From IMG/VR virus record IMGVR_UViG_3300042346_000474, positions 1 to 26,158 of that record: a DNA stretch of 26,158 nucleotides; one strand, 5' to 3'. Both the position numbers and the translations under genes were made by a program. Positions 1 to 7,933 of this stretch are shown in pieces (positions within the stretch are counted from its first letter, which is position 1; each line of letters opens with the position of its first letter). The notes beneath the pieces are model-generated. The model had not been told where the DNA came from and did not search any database. It worked only from the letters and a program-made list of their open reading frames with translations. Source of the DNA: a virus.

Positions 1-1025
1 GCTGTCTGCTGATTGCCAGCGGCGAGGTCGGCGGCGTACTGGGATTCTGGGGAGAAAGTCCTAGGGCCGATGTTGCTGGCAAAGCCGCTAGCGAACTGTT
101 GCTGACCGATGCCAGCCGTAAAGGCGCCGCTCTGGCGTCCAAGGACGGCTTGGAAGGGGTCAGCGATGTTAGCCTTATTCAGGCCCATGACGGCGGAGGC
201 ATTGGTCATAGCGGCGGCACGGCGGTCTTCGGCCATCTTGTAGGTGTTCAGAATCTCGGAGATGCTACCCTGAGACCCAAGAGCCACTCCTCGGGCTGAA
301 GCGGCGCCTCGGGCCGTCTGGACGGCAAGGCGCTGTTGCGACGCGGTAAGGGTTCCAGCGCCAGCCGACTTAAGGTTTTCGAGGGCTTGCCGATTGAGTT
401 CCTCAAGAAGACCCTTGGAGCGCGGGTCGGCGGAAAGGTACGCCTCGGACGCGCGGAGTCCAAGGTCTTCGACCGCCTTGATATCAGCCTCACGCTGTTG
501 GCGCTGGGTGTAGATATCCGAGCGGCTCATGGAGGGCATGATATCCTTCTCGAGAATCTCCATCAGGCCACGGTCAGAAAAGGCCGCAGGGTCTGGGGGA
601 GTAGATGCAACCAGTTTAAGGCGGTCCCATTCTTCCTGAGGGATACTACCACCCTCCGCGAGAATTGCTTTATAACGGCGGTCAAAACCACCAGTAAGGA
701 CGTTTCGGGTGTTCTCTCCGAGAAGAACTTCACGCAGTCGGAGCGGGCCTTCCTTGTTCGCCTCTAGGAGTTCGGCGGCGCGCTTCTGCTCGGCAAGGGC
801 GACGTTGTACTCCTGCTTAGATGCGTCCGAAAGTTCTTCGTAAGAGACCCGACCAAGCAAAGTGTTGCGGTAACCGCCTAGGGTAAGGCGTTGCATCTTG
901 GGGGTGAACGCCGCTTCTGCCGCAAAGACAGAGGGCGCCATCTGGACCTGCGCCCGCAGGTTCCCCATGGTATCGGTGTAGTAATCCCGCGGGGGCGGGG
1001 TCTCTGGGCCTTTTCCTCCGCCCAT
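1..1025 (-). CDS. Probable virion protein, 5' part only (runs off the window)
   Basis: An open frame reads from ATG at 1025 to the window edge without a stop, giving about 341 N-terminal residues (MGGGKGPETPPPRDYYTDTM...). ATG lies 1 bp after the TGA of the upstream gene. The N-terminus is rich in Gly and Pro. From about residue 60 it is Glu/Lys/Arg/Ala/Leu-rich and looks long-helical. The later part is low-complexity Ala/Ser/Gly/Gln-rich, with stretches such as GAASARGVALGSQGS and FTAGIGQQQFASGFASN. I recognise no catalytic motif. Its place after nozzle and fibre genes, and its helical Ala/Gln-rich composition, suit an internal (ejection) or tail-associated virion protein. That role is inferred from position and composition, not homology. 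The C-terminus lies outside the window. Confidence 0.8.
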   Translation of the reverse strand, partial: MGGGKGPETPPPRDYYTDTMGNLRAQVQMAPSVFAAEAAFTPKMQRLTLGGYRNTLLGRVSYEELSDASKQEYNVALAEQKRAAELLEANKEGPLRLREVLLGENTRNVLTGGFDRRYKAILAEGGSIPQEEWDRLKLVASTPPDPAAFSDRGLMEILEKDIMPSMSRSDIYTQRQQREADIKAVEDLGLRASEAYLSADPRSKGLLEELNRQALENLKSAGAGTLTASQQRLAVQTARGAASARGVALGSQGSISEILNTYKMAEDRRAAAMTNASAVMGLNKANIADPFQAVLGRQSGAFTAGIGQQQFASGFASNIGPRTFSPESQYAADLAAGNQQT

Positions 1026-1026
1026 G

Positions 1027-1455
1027 TCAGTTCAGAACCTCCGCGCCTTTGATTAATTTACCTGCGATGTCGTGAGCCTTCATAGTGGTGTAGGAGCCTC
1101 GACGAACCGCGATGGTCGTCTTCTTGTCCTTAAATCGCTGGAGGAACCCATGGGCGAGAAGTCTCGTCGAATCGGTGTCCGTTGAGGCAAGTTGGGCAAC
1201 AAAAACACAACTTTTCCCTTTAGGAGCCTTCCAGTTAAAGTGAGCGTATGCTTCGTCCTCGTCGCACTCATAGGCGATTAGGACTCCAGTAATGCCGAAG
1301 TCAGGGTCGGTCGCCCACATGATATTGCCCTCTAGAGCCTGAAAAGCGATGTACTGTTTCAGGCTTTCCTCATCTCGAAAGCCAGCATCACCGAGGGATT
1401 CCCAGCCTACCTTTGCGATTACGAACTCAATGATTTGGTCGAGCGGGTTAATCAT
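1027..1455 (-). CDS. GNAT-like small phage protein (142 aa)
   Basis: The ATG overlaps the stop of the fibre gene (ATGA, 4 bp), so translation is probably coupled. The pattern resembles a compact acetyltransferase (GNAT) fold: an N-terminal helix (DQIIEFVIAKVGW), a strand with ITGVLIAYECDED, a central strand CVFVAQLASTDTDS, a helix LLAHGFLQRF, then a strand TTIAVRRGSY. A clear acetyl-CoA pyrophosphate loop (Q/RxxGxG/A) is not visible, so enzymatic activity is uncertain. Small GNAT-fold proteins are known in structural modules of T7-like and related podoviruses, some of them virion-associated or assembly factors. The gene is certainly coding; the fold is inferred from pattern and context. Confidence 0.72.
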   Translation of the reverse strand: MINPLDQIIEFVIAKVGWESLGDAGFRDEESLKQYIAFQALEGNIMWATDPDFGITGVLIAYECDEDEAYAHFNWKAPKGKSCVFVAQLASTDTDSTRLLAHGFLQRFKDKKTTIAVRRGSYTTMKAHDIAGKLIKGAEVLN

Positions 1456-2795
1456 ACGTAGATTTCGTGAGCGTGTCCTACGCTAAGGCCAGTCTCGTTA
1501 TCAATGGAGCCAGCGGTGGCCGCTGACCTATTCAAGTGGAACGTAACAGTTCTGTTATTCGCGGCTCGGAAGTGAACGGAGTACGTGCATGAAACAGCGA
1601 GCGTGTTGAAATCAACAATCTTGATTCTACGTGTGCTCGGGGTAGTTCCCTCGTTGGTATCGTAAGTGCCTCCAGTAACTCCAGACCAAGTGTTGTTAGA
1701 CGCATCAACGGAGTCAGGAAGAGCGACAGCAACACCAGCGCCAGTGCCAGAATTGGGGGTTCTGGTAACAACGAAAGCCATGTCTGCTTCACCGTTCCAT
1801 GCCTCACCGTGGATTGCCCAATCTAGGACGACAGTATTCCCAGCCTTCTGAGGAGTGAACGTGATGTCCAGTTGCGTAATCTTAGTTCCGTTTAGATTAG
1901 CAGTGTTCTGAACGCCGCCCCAACCAGACGTGAGAACCGCTTGCGCGCGGGTCTGGACGAAGTAGTCGTAGCGAGGCTTGATGGCCGCGTTGTTAAGGGT
2001 TGGCGGCAAAAGGAAATTGCAAAGCGAACGGAACTCCGCGACGCCCATTACGCGGAGGCGTGACAAATAGGACAGTTCACGAACGCGGAAACTTACGCGG
2101 CGCACCGTAACGGCTGTGCTGGTATGGGCAACGGTAGCGTTCGCAGGAAGCGTGATGTTGATGGTGTTAAGGCCAGTAACAGAAAACGACTCAAACAGGC
2201 CGCTAAACTCTGCGGTAGGACCAGTAATCTCAATCGGCATGTTACTGAGCAGTCCATGATTACCAGTAAAGGTAAACGTGATGATAGGGCTACCTACAAT
2301 GGAGGACAAGTTCGCGACTCGGCTCTGCCCGAGCACGTCCATGTTTTCCTTAACCTCGAAAGGACCGCTTGCGATTTCTGTCTTGGTAAGGTTGGTTCGG
2401 CTATTGAGGCCAGAGAAGATAGAAACCGAACCATTAGAAGCCGCCTCGAGTACAAGCCCACCGCCGCCGACAGTCTCAATCTTAAGGTTAGAATTAGTCT
2501 GGTTCTGGCTGATGGACATTTGTCCCTGCTCAATCGGCTCAATCGACTGAGCCTTAAGCGGAGACAGGGACGAGCCTACGCCACGAACCTTGTCGATAGA
2601 AATGGCAACCAGCGAATCGGTAGCGGCTTCGTACCCGAGTATAAGGTCTGTTCCTTCAAGCGCATTACTGGCAGGGGGCTGAGAGAAGACGGCATCCTTA
2701 TCAAGCGACGTGTCGGTGACCAAAGAGTTCAACTTGGCCGCGGTGACCAAGTCGTTATTCTGGAAGATGGTGGTAGTGTTCTTAAGTTGGCTCAT
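1452..2795 (-). CDS. Tail fibre / receptor-binding-type virion protein (447 aa)
   Basis: The protein starts MSQLKNTTTIFQNNDLVTAAKL. A short N-terminal segment followed by a Ser/Thr/Asn-rich, beta-strand-rich body is typical of phage fibres. Residues of about 100 to 230 alternate polar and hydrophobic positions (SNGSVSIFSG, NTINITLPAN). The C-terminal third (about 290 to 447) looks like a separate beta-sandwich and ends in RTVTFHLNRSA...VGHAHEIYV. No enzymatic depolymerase motif is seen. It starts with an ATGA overlap on the nozzle gene, where short-tailed phages often encode fibres. It probably forms trimers attached to the tail hub and contacts the host surface. Both statements are inference from composition and position. 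Confidence 0.75.
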   Translation of the reverse strand: MSQLKNTTTIFQNNDLVTAAKLNSLVTDTSLDKDAVFSQPPASNALEGTDLILGYEAATDSLVAISIDKVRGVGSSLSPLKAQSIEPIEQGQMSISQNQTNSNLKIETVGGGGLVLEAASNGSVSIFSGLNSRTNLTKTEIASGPFEVKENMDVLGQSRVANLSSIVGSPIITFTFTGNHGLLSNMPIEITGPTAEFSGLFESFSVTGLNTINITLPANATVAHTSTAVTVRRVSFRVRELSYLSRLRVMGVAEFRSLCNFLLPPTLNNAAIKPRYDYFVQTRAQAVLTSGWGGVQNTANLNGTKITQLDITFTPQKAGNTVVLDWAIHGEAWNGEADMAFVVTRTPNSGTGAGVAVALPDSVDASNNTWSGVTGGTYDTNEGTTPSTRRIKIVDFNTLAVSCTYSVHFRAANNRTVTFHLNRSAATAGSIDNETGLSVGHAHEIYV

Positions 2796-4651
2796 TTCTC
2801 GGATTTGGTAAGGCGTCCGCCAGTGGTAGCGTCAATGCTCATGCTTTTGATAATCGGTTGGCCGTCCAACGTGTTTATCGTGATGTCAGCCGCAAAGCCT
2901 CGTTTACCAATGGCGACGCGCCTGATGGATTCCTCCTGACCGCTGGACGTAAAGGTGTCGGTGATAGCCTCGGAATCTGGGCTGTAGACAGTGACTAGAG
3001 TCTCGATAGCACAATTGCCGTCGTACTCCAGTTCTACTGCCGTACTAGAGAACCGCTTCTCATGGCTGGTGCCATAGGTAAACTTACGGCTCTTGATAGA
3101 GCCTTGGACTGGGTAGAAGCGCCGAGCCATGGTATTCAAATAGAAACCATAGTTGTTAGGAGCGGGTAGGCCAGTGGCCCCCAATTGGGCTGGCAGGACA
3201 GTGATTCCTAGGGCGTCCACGTCGTCTCCTACGGCGTTTTCTTCCATCAGGTAAATACCTTGGCTGGAGACGCAGAACAGCCGCTTGCGGTCGTCCAGAA
3301 CGCATTCCAGCAGGTTGTTGATTGTGAACTTGGGGATGCTTTCCGTCGGCTGTGCCGCGGGGAAAGTATCCACGGACTCCCACGCTTTGTTTAGGCTGTT
3401 AAAAATAATGATGGTATCGTTCCCAGCGTCGCTGAGGGGGATAGCCATGTATAGGCGGTTGCTGTGGTAAATGCCTACCGCCTTGTCGGATATTGAACGT
3501 TTAATGTTCTGAATGACATCGTTAATAGGGGCGGACAGAGGCTCGATGCTGTTAATCAACCTGAGGTCCAATTGAGGTTCCAGAAGGTACACGCCGCCGT
3601 CGCTGAGGAAGAACACGAACCTGCCAGCGTTAACGATAGCCTTAGGGCCTACGGCGCCGAAGGCATTGGTAAGCGTCTGGATGAAGGACGTCGTGTCAGG
3701 CCCTTCCCCTGTGGCAAATTGCTGGTTTTCAATTTTAGCCCTAAAAACCCCATTGCGCTGAAAGATGAGGAACTCGTTATCTGCCCAAGGGGTAAACCCG
3801 ACGATTCGGTCGTAGGCGCCTTGGTTAATGGTAAACTGCCCAAAGGTCAGGTCCCACATGTTATAGTCGAGGTAGTCCGAGGCCGCAATCTTGTCCCTGT
3901 CGCGTTTAACAATCACGCGGTTGCCGTAGAACATGCCTACCTCGCATGGAGGGAAGTTGGCGTCTACGCCCTCAATGTCTCCTTGAGTGACGATTTGAAC
4001 GGCACCGCTACCAGCCCATGCCAGCGGAGACTTTCCCTTCTGGAAGACGCATGTTCCAGTGTGGTTGTTGGTGGCTGGGGCCGTAAGAGTATAACGGAAC
4101 GTATTGGTCGTTACGTTGCTGATTATGTAAGAGCCGTGCGCGTACGTATGGCCAGCCACGCTAGACATGATGACCTCGTCGCCGTTCTGTAGGCCATGGC
4201 TGTTGAACGTGACCGTTGCGGTAGTTCCTCCGTTGGTAAGAACGATACTGCCAGTCCTAGGTTCGGCTGGCTCCCCGCGCAGGATAAACAGGTGGTCTAT
4301 AGCCTGAAACACCATGCCTTTATCAGAGGCAGACACTGGGCGAGGTAGTACGAAAAACTGAGTGGTTCCATTGGTGTTAGGGTCAAAGATGTAAAGCCTG
4401 TTGCTAGTGACCACGGCAATCTTTTCGACCCCGCTCTTGGTCACATAAACGCATGACATGAGCGGCGTCAGGCCGAGCAAGTCAGCGGGCGTTACGTTCT
4501 TGTTCCCTCTACGGATAGAGGCATGCCCGCGCTCAAGGCGCGTGTTTTGGGAATACTGAAGGTACTGAGGCTTAAGCATAGAGGAGTTCGTGCGGCTTTC
4601 AAAGCCCACGAATCCTCCGTCTACATCCTGCTTGTACTCAGCATTAGGCAT
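2792..4651 (-). CDS. Tail nozzle / tail tubular protein B-like (619 aa)
   Basis: I chose ATG at 4651 (MPNAEYKQDVDGG) because it overlaps the previous stop as TGATG. The longer frame up to 4729 only reads into the upstream gene. The N-terminal part (about 15 to 60) has the layout seen in podoviral nozzle proteins, with Gln/Asn/Arg/Gly-rich SQNTRLERGHASIRRG. It is followed by repeated beta-blades (KIAVVTSNRLYIFDP, GMVFQAIDHLFILRG, NEFLIFQRNGVFR, RFVFFLSDGGVYLL). The motif KIAASDYLDYNMWDL matches the surface-exposed stretch of such proteins. Length is in the 600 to 800 aa range of T7 gp12-like and P22 gp10-like nozzles. It would form the distal hexameric tube that DNA passes through. The family is clear by pattern; a profile search would settle which subtype. 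Confidence 0.8.
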   Translation of the reverse strand: MPNAEYKQDVDGGFVGFESRTNSSMLKPQYLQYSQNTRLERGHASIRRGNKNVTPADLLGLTPLMSCVYVTKSGVEKIAVVTSNRLYIFDPNTNGTTQFFVLPRPVSASDKGMVFQAIDHLFILRGEPAEPRTGSIVLTNGGTTATVTFNSHGLQNGDEVIMSSVAGHTYAHGSYIISNVTTNTFRYTLTAPATNNHTGTCVFQKGKSPLAWAGSGAVQIVTQGDIEGVDANFPPCEVGMFYGNRVIVKRDRDKIAASDYLDYNMWDLTFGQFTINQGAYDRIVGFTPWADNEFLIFQRNGVFRAKIENQQFATGEGPDTTSFIQTLTNAFGAVGPKAIVNAGRFVFFLSDGGVYLLEPQLDLRLINSIEPLSAPINDVIQNIKRSISDKAVGIYHSNRLYMAIPLSDAGNDTIIIFNSLNKAWESVDTFPAAQPTESIPKFTINNLLECVLDDRKRLFCVSSQGIYLMEENAVGDDVDALGITVLPAQLGATGLPAPNNYGFYLNTMARRFYPVQGSIKSRKFTYGTSHEKRFSSTAVELEYDGNCAIETLVTVYSPDSEAITDTFTSSGQEESIRRVAIGKRGFAADITINTLDGQPIIKSMSIDATTGGRLTKSEK

Positions 4652-5301
4652 CAGTAGGGCGGGTTGTTCATATTGTCCGCCGTGTAGAAACCGCCGTTGC
4701 CGTCCAAGTAGACATAGCGGTAGTACCAACTCATTCCATCGTAGAACTGGTTAGAAGCCCCTACAGGGTTGTCCCAATTACCAACATAATTAGGACCATT
4801 GGCTGAGTAATAAGAGGTGCTAGAAGATGAGGTAAAAGTCGTGCCATTGACATCATCCCAGTACCCCAGCGTAGTGTAATTTGTAACACTGCTTCCAACA
4901 TCAGGGTTGCCACTCAATGTTATCCAATTCCCCATCGAATCGTAGAAATCGTAGTTATACGAGTTCTGGAAAGTGCCTCCAGAAACAGAATGGATTAATG
5001 CTCCGTTCAAGTTCCAAGGCCACCATTTGTTAGTGCCGTAGTGGTAAACCAAAACAAACGGCCCACTAATGGGAATCGGATGGTTCCAATTAATTCCTGC
5101 ACTGTTCACCTTCTGATTAATAGACGGCGCTACATTGTTCACGATGTAAGTCTGCACCGCACTAAGCGTCTGCATCGGGTTGCCAGTAGAGGGGACGCTG
5201 GAAGCCGTGATGGCGTTCAACTGGTTCTGGGTAATCTCATTACCCACCTCGACCACGTTGGTCGGTATTTGGGTGCTAGGCCCTGAAATAGTAATTCCCA
5301 T
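4651..5301 (-). CDS. Aromatic-rich virion-associated protein of unknown function (216 aa)
   Basis: Starts at ATG 5301, overlapping the previous stop (TAATG), and ends overlapping the nozzle start (TGATG). The N-terminal 70 residues are Asn/Thr/Val/Gln-rich and probably helical (NEITQNQLNAITASS, LSAVQTYIVNN). The C-terminal 140 residues are very rich in Tyr, Trp, Asn, Gly and Ser (NKWWPWNLNG, SYNYDFYDSMGNWITL, YDGMSWYYRYVYLDGNGG), with a loose alternation of aromatic strands and Asn/Gly turns. This composition is common in adhesins and carbohydrate-binding tail proteins. By eye the DNA is more AT-rich than neighbouring genes. I recognise no family. A tail-tip or receptor-binding accessory is plausible given its place between adaptor and nozzle. 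Confidence 0.7.
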   Translation of the reverse strand: MGITISGPSTQIPTNVVEVGNEITQNQLNAITASSVPSTGNPMQTLSAVQTYIVNNVAPSINQKVNSAGINWNHPIPISGPFVLVYHYGTNKWWPWNLNGALIHSVSGGTFQNSYNYDFYDSMGNWITLSGNPDVGSSVTNYTTLGYWDDVNGTTFTSSSSTSYYSANGPNYVGNWDNPVGASNQFYDGMSWYYRYVYLDGNGGFYTADNMNNPPY

Positions 5302-5603
5302 TAGGAGTTCGCGTACGCGATGTGGACCTGAGTGTCGGCGGCAGAGGAGATGAGGCGGACAGTGCCGTTGTAGTTCTCCTGAGTGATGCTACCAAGCGGG
5401 GGAATGCGAATGCCTACGGCACCAGTGTCGGCGAAGATGGCCTGTACGGTGGCTGTGGCGGAAGTGTTCTGGACGACCAGAGCAACGCGGCGGGTGCCAG
5501 CAGGAGCGGTGGGCAGTACCTGAACGGCGGAGGTGCCGACAGTCGTGTCAGCGTGGACATAGCCTTTGATAAAGGCTCCCTGATAGGATACGTTTTTGCT
5601 CAT
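5301..5603 (-). CDS. Small beta-rich structural protein (100 aa)
   Basis: Starts at ATG 5603 just past the adaptor stop and ends in a TAATG overlap with the next gene. The sequence alternates strands (RRVALVVQNTSATATVQAI, GIRIPPLGSITQENYNG, DTQVHIAYANS) and looks like a single small beta-sandwich. The segment IPPLGSITQENYNGTVRLISS resembles small proteins in many phage structural modules, where a proline-glycine turn precedes a conserved strand. No cysteines or catalytic residues are present. A head-decoration, stopper or tail accessory role is possible. I cannot assign one, and the call rests on fold-like pattern and position. Confidence 0.7.
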   Translation of the reverse strand: MSKNVSYQGAFIKGYVHADTTVGTSAVQVLPTAPAGTRRVALVVQNTSATATVQAIFADTGAVGIRIPPLGSITQENYNGTVRLISSAADTQVHIAYANS

Positions 5604-5604
5604 T

Positions 5605-6366
5605 TTAGTAAGACGAAATAAAGTTGATACGGCGAATCTGGCCCTGCTGGCGTAGTTCCTTGTCGAACTCCATTTCCAGCATGGCGCTGGCGTCCGACTC
5701 CGCCTTCTGGGCGTCTTCGTACTGCTGTTCGGAGCGTAGGAAGTCCGCGTATACGCCGCGGCTCAGGTACGTGCCAAAGATGTAAGGCACTTCTATCTTT
5801 TCCCAGAAAGCAGAATTAGTAGGAGTAATGGAGGAGTTTACGTCCTGCTTGGCTTTGAAGAAGTTACCATAGTGAGGCTTGCCCTCAATAGGCATGTAGG
5901 TGCCAGTCTCGGAGCCAGTGTCGAAGTATACGTAAGCGCCAGCCTTGTAAGGGATGCTCTTGTAGAGTTCGCCTTGGATATCGGGGCGCTTGAATCGGTA
6001 TTCAACCCAGTACTTATCGGCGTCCGTAGTCTGGACGACAATCTTGTCCATCCCAGCGATGGTAGTAAGGGCGTAATTCTTGTAGACTGCCTGAGTAGTC
6101 GCCAGAGGGTTCTGGCTGTACACGCCGACGATTTCACCAGCGTCCGCAGGTACGGTCATGCTGGTGACATTGTTAGCGTCCTTGGTGACGCTTAGTTCCG
6201 AGTAGACGGTCAGGCTGTGCCAAGGGTACGCTTCCCAAGCCATGCGGAGGCGCTGGTTGCAGAACTGGCGAATAGTTCGGAAGTTCTGGTCTGAGATGTT
6301 GGATACGTCGTACCCACACAGGTTGATTGCGTCCAGAAGGACGGTGCTGAAATCTACGGTTCTCAA
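5605..6366 (-). CDS. Head-to-tail adaptor / tail tubular protein A-like (253 aa)
   Basis: The start is TTG at 6366, forming a TTGA overlap with the upstream stop; no in-frame ATG lies near. The N-terminal half is helical with an aromatic patch (FCNQRLRMAWEAYPWHS). A beta insertion follows (NNVTSMTVPADAGEIVGVYS). The C-terminal helical part reads IPY-type then helix: VPYIFGTYLSRGVYADFLR, EQQYEDAQKAESDASAML, ending RQQGQIRRINF. A C-terminal helix with conserved tyrosine, Arg-Gly and Ala-Asp, then QQGQxRR, is familiar from adaptor proteins of short-tailed phages, related in role to T7 gp11. It would form the dodecameric ring between portal and nozzle. The following nozzle gene supports this. TTG is a rarer start and worth noting. 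Confidence 0.72.
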   Translation of the reverse strand: MRTVDFSTVLLDAINLCGYDVSNISDQNFRTIRQFCNQRLRMAWEAYPWHSLTVYSELSVTKDANNVTSMTVPADAGEIVGVYSQNPLATTQAVYKNYALTTIAGMDKIVVQTTDADKYWVEYRFKRPDIQGELYKSIPYKAGAYVYFDTGSETGTYMPIEGKPHYGNFFKAKQDVNSSITPTNSAFWEKIEVPYIFGTYLSRGVYADFLRSEQQYEDAQKAESDASAMLEMEFDKELRQQGQIRRINFISSY

Positions 6367-6740
6367 GAAAGTGAACGGCCAAACTGGTCGACGATTCCGC
6401 TAGCCTTTCGGCCTTGGACGACGACTTGAGTCTTGGTCGTGGTTTTGACGAATAGTTCTGGGTTGTGCTTACGCATGTAAGCAAGGAAGCCCTTATCGGA
6501 CCAACAGCCCTTGCCTAGTTTCATTTCCCAGAAGTGCCACACGTCAGGAGGGACCCGCATCATTAACTGACCGAGTCCCTCCACCGTGTTAGCCTTTCCG
6601 CTGTGATTAAAAGCGGCTCGGCGACGAACCGCGGCTTCGTTTTGGACCTTTCGGATGTTCCAGCCGTTGATAAGTTCCTGATGCAACTCCTTGAGAAGTT
6701 GCTCTGGGACCCCTTTGGCTAGTTCAAGCGAAAGGTCCAC
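6363..6740 (-). CDS. Small protein between capsid and adaptor genes (125 aa)
   Basis: The start is GTG at 6740, six bases past the capsid stop; the gene ends in a TTGA overlap with the adaptor. The sequence is mixed helical: an acidic N-terminus (DLSLELAKGVPEQLLKELHQ), a basic middle (NIRKVQNEAAVRRRAAF), then WHFWEMKLGKGCWSDKGFLAYM and a Thr/Lys/Val-rich tail (KTTTKTQVVVQGRK). No known domain was recognised. In this position phages encode head-completion or connector proteins, but the sequence itself does not show that. Coding status is well supported by tight packing between two clear genes. Confidence 0.68.
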   Translation of the reverse strand: MDLSLELAKGVPEQLLKELHQELINGWNIRKVQNEAAVRRRAAFNHSGKANTVEGLGQLMMRVPPDVWHFWEMKLGKGCWSDKGFLAYMRKHNPELFVKTTTKTQVVVQGRKASGIVDQFGRSLS

Positions 6741-6746
6741 GTTCGA

Positions 6747-7901
6747 TTAGAAGTCGAACTTGCCGAAGAGGAGCGGGTTGTGGATGCAAAGACCCAGAAC
6801 CATCTCGATGGCGTTGCGGGGGCCACCACCGTTGTCGGTCAGTTCAATGACCTCAGCGATGTTGCCGCCGTAGCGAACTTCGACGTGCTCGAACGGAATC
6901 ACGAAACCCTTGTCGAGGTCAGGCGTGAAGTCACCGTAGGTGCCGCTGGCAGGGTTGGTATCGAGGCTACCGAGCCAGTTGGAGACGTGGAGGTTGTACT
7001 GGCCGAAGTCGCCTTGGAAGACGTCGATGTACTGGGTGTAGGTCGACTCGCCGCCTTCGCGCAGGGTGCGGATGGGGCTGGAGGACTGGGCCACGCCATT
7101 CGGGGTCGTGTAGACGAGGTTCGAGAACGCGCGCTTCAGGTTGACCGCGACGAGGGCGTCGTAGGTCTTGTTCTGACCGCTCTGCTTGTACTGGGCGGTC
7201 AGGAGGTCCTGAACGTGCGACTCGTTAAGAGCCGAAGGGCCAGCACAGACGTTGGCGTTAGCGACGACGCGGCTGGTGCCGCTGATGGTCTTCGTCGACG
7301 AGGCGGCGATGATGTTGTCGGCAGGGACGCAGTAGTCGTCAGGAACAGGGAGGGTGGTGTCCTTTTCCCACTTGGTCTTGGTCCAAGAGTCCAGAGCGCG
7401 GGTGCGGTAGCCAACGGAGCCGTTGTCAGCCTGAGCAGTCTGGTTCGAGGTGAGGGCGACTTCGACGTCGCGCTTCATCGCGAGCATGGCCTTGGCCATC
7501 TGGCGGGAGCGCTCAGAAGCGACGCCAGCAACCTTGACCATGTTGGACTCCGTCAGTTTAGACACACCGAACTTGCGGCGGAAAATCTGAGGGTAGGCCG
7601 CGAGGGTAGCACGGTAGCCGATGGTGTACTGGTCCATCTTAGCGCCGCCAGCCGTGTCGCCAGTGAGCGACTCGTCGGTGCCGTCGATGACAGGCATGAC
7701 GCGGGGGTCGGGGTTCTTGTCAACCTGCCACTGGAACAGGGTGTTCGACGGTTCGGCACCTTTGCGGGCCATGGTGGTGAAGGGGGTGTCCTTCGCGTCC
7801 ACCATCGTAATCATATCAGCAATATCCTCGCGGCGACCGACGCGATTAGCCTCATTGGCGTTCTGATAGTTTCCAAGGTCACGTTCAAATAAGCGTCCCA
7901 T
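6747..7901 (-). CDS. Major capsid protein, SU10 / DUF5309-like (384 aa)
   Basis: The N-terminus RREDIADMITMVDAKDTPF, followed by MARKGAEPSNTLFQWQVDK, is the typical opening of the SU10-like (DUF5309) group of HK97-fold capsid proteins: bacterial-type 'V.P.DTPF...' then a strand into the E-loop region. The length of 384 aa fits. A helix rich in Arg/Met/Lys (ASERSRQMAKAMLAMKRDVE) corresponds to the spine helix. The C-terminal half contains paired strands (GQYNLHVSNWLGS, GFVIPFEHVEVRYGG) and ends NPLLFGKFDF. It forms the icosahedral shell. The scaffold gene lies immediately upstream, as usual. The start is ATG at 7901 with leader AACCTCCAAACAAAATACT and no Shine-Dalgarno. Strong expression is expected but not visible in sequence. 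Confidence 0.85.
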   Translation of the reverse strand: MGRLFERDLGNYQNANEANRVGRREDIADMITMVDAKDTPFTTMARKGAEPSNTLFQWQVDKNPDPRVMPVIDGTDESLTGDTAGGAKMDQYTIGYRATLAAYPQIFRRKFGVSKLTESNMVKVAGVASERSRQMAKAMLAMKRDVEVALTSNQTAQADNGSVGYRTRALDSWTKTKWEKDTTLPVPDDYCVPADNIIAASSTKTISGTSRVVANANVCAGPSALNESHVQDLLTAQYKQSGQNKTYDALVAVNLKRAFSNLVYTTPNGVAQSSSPIRTLREGGESTYTQYIDVFQGDFGQYNLHVSNWLGSLDTNPASGTYGDFTPDLDKGFVIPFEHVEVRYGGNIAEVIELTDNGGGPRNAIEMVLGLCIHNPLLFGKFDF

Positions 7902-7933
7902 AGTAGTATTTTGTTTGGAGGTTTAACCGACAA

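Noticed and set aside
6780-7892. 370-aa plus-strand ORF opposite the capsid gene
   Set aside because: It is the antisense of the major capsid protein, whose motifs are clear. The composition is the usual Val/Gly/Asp/Arg shadow.
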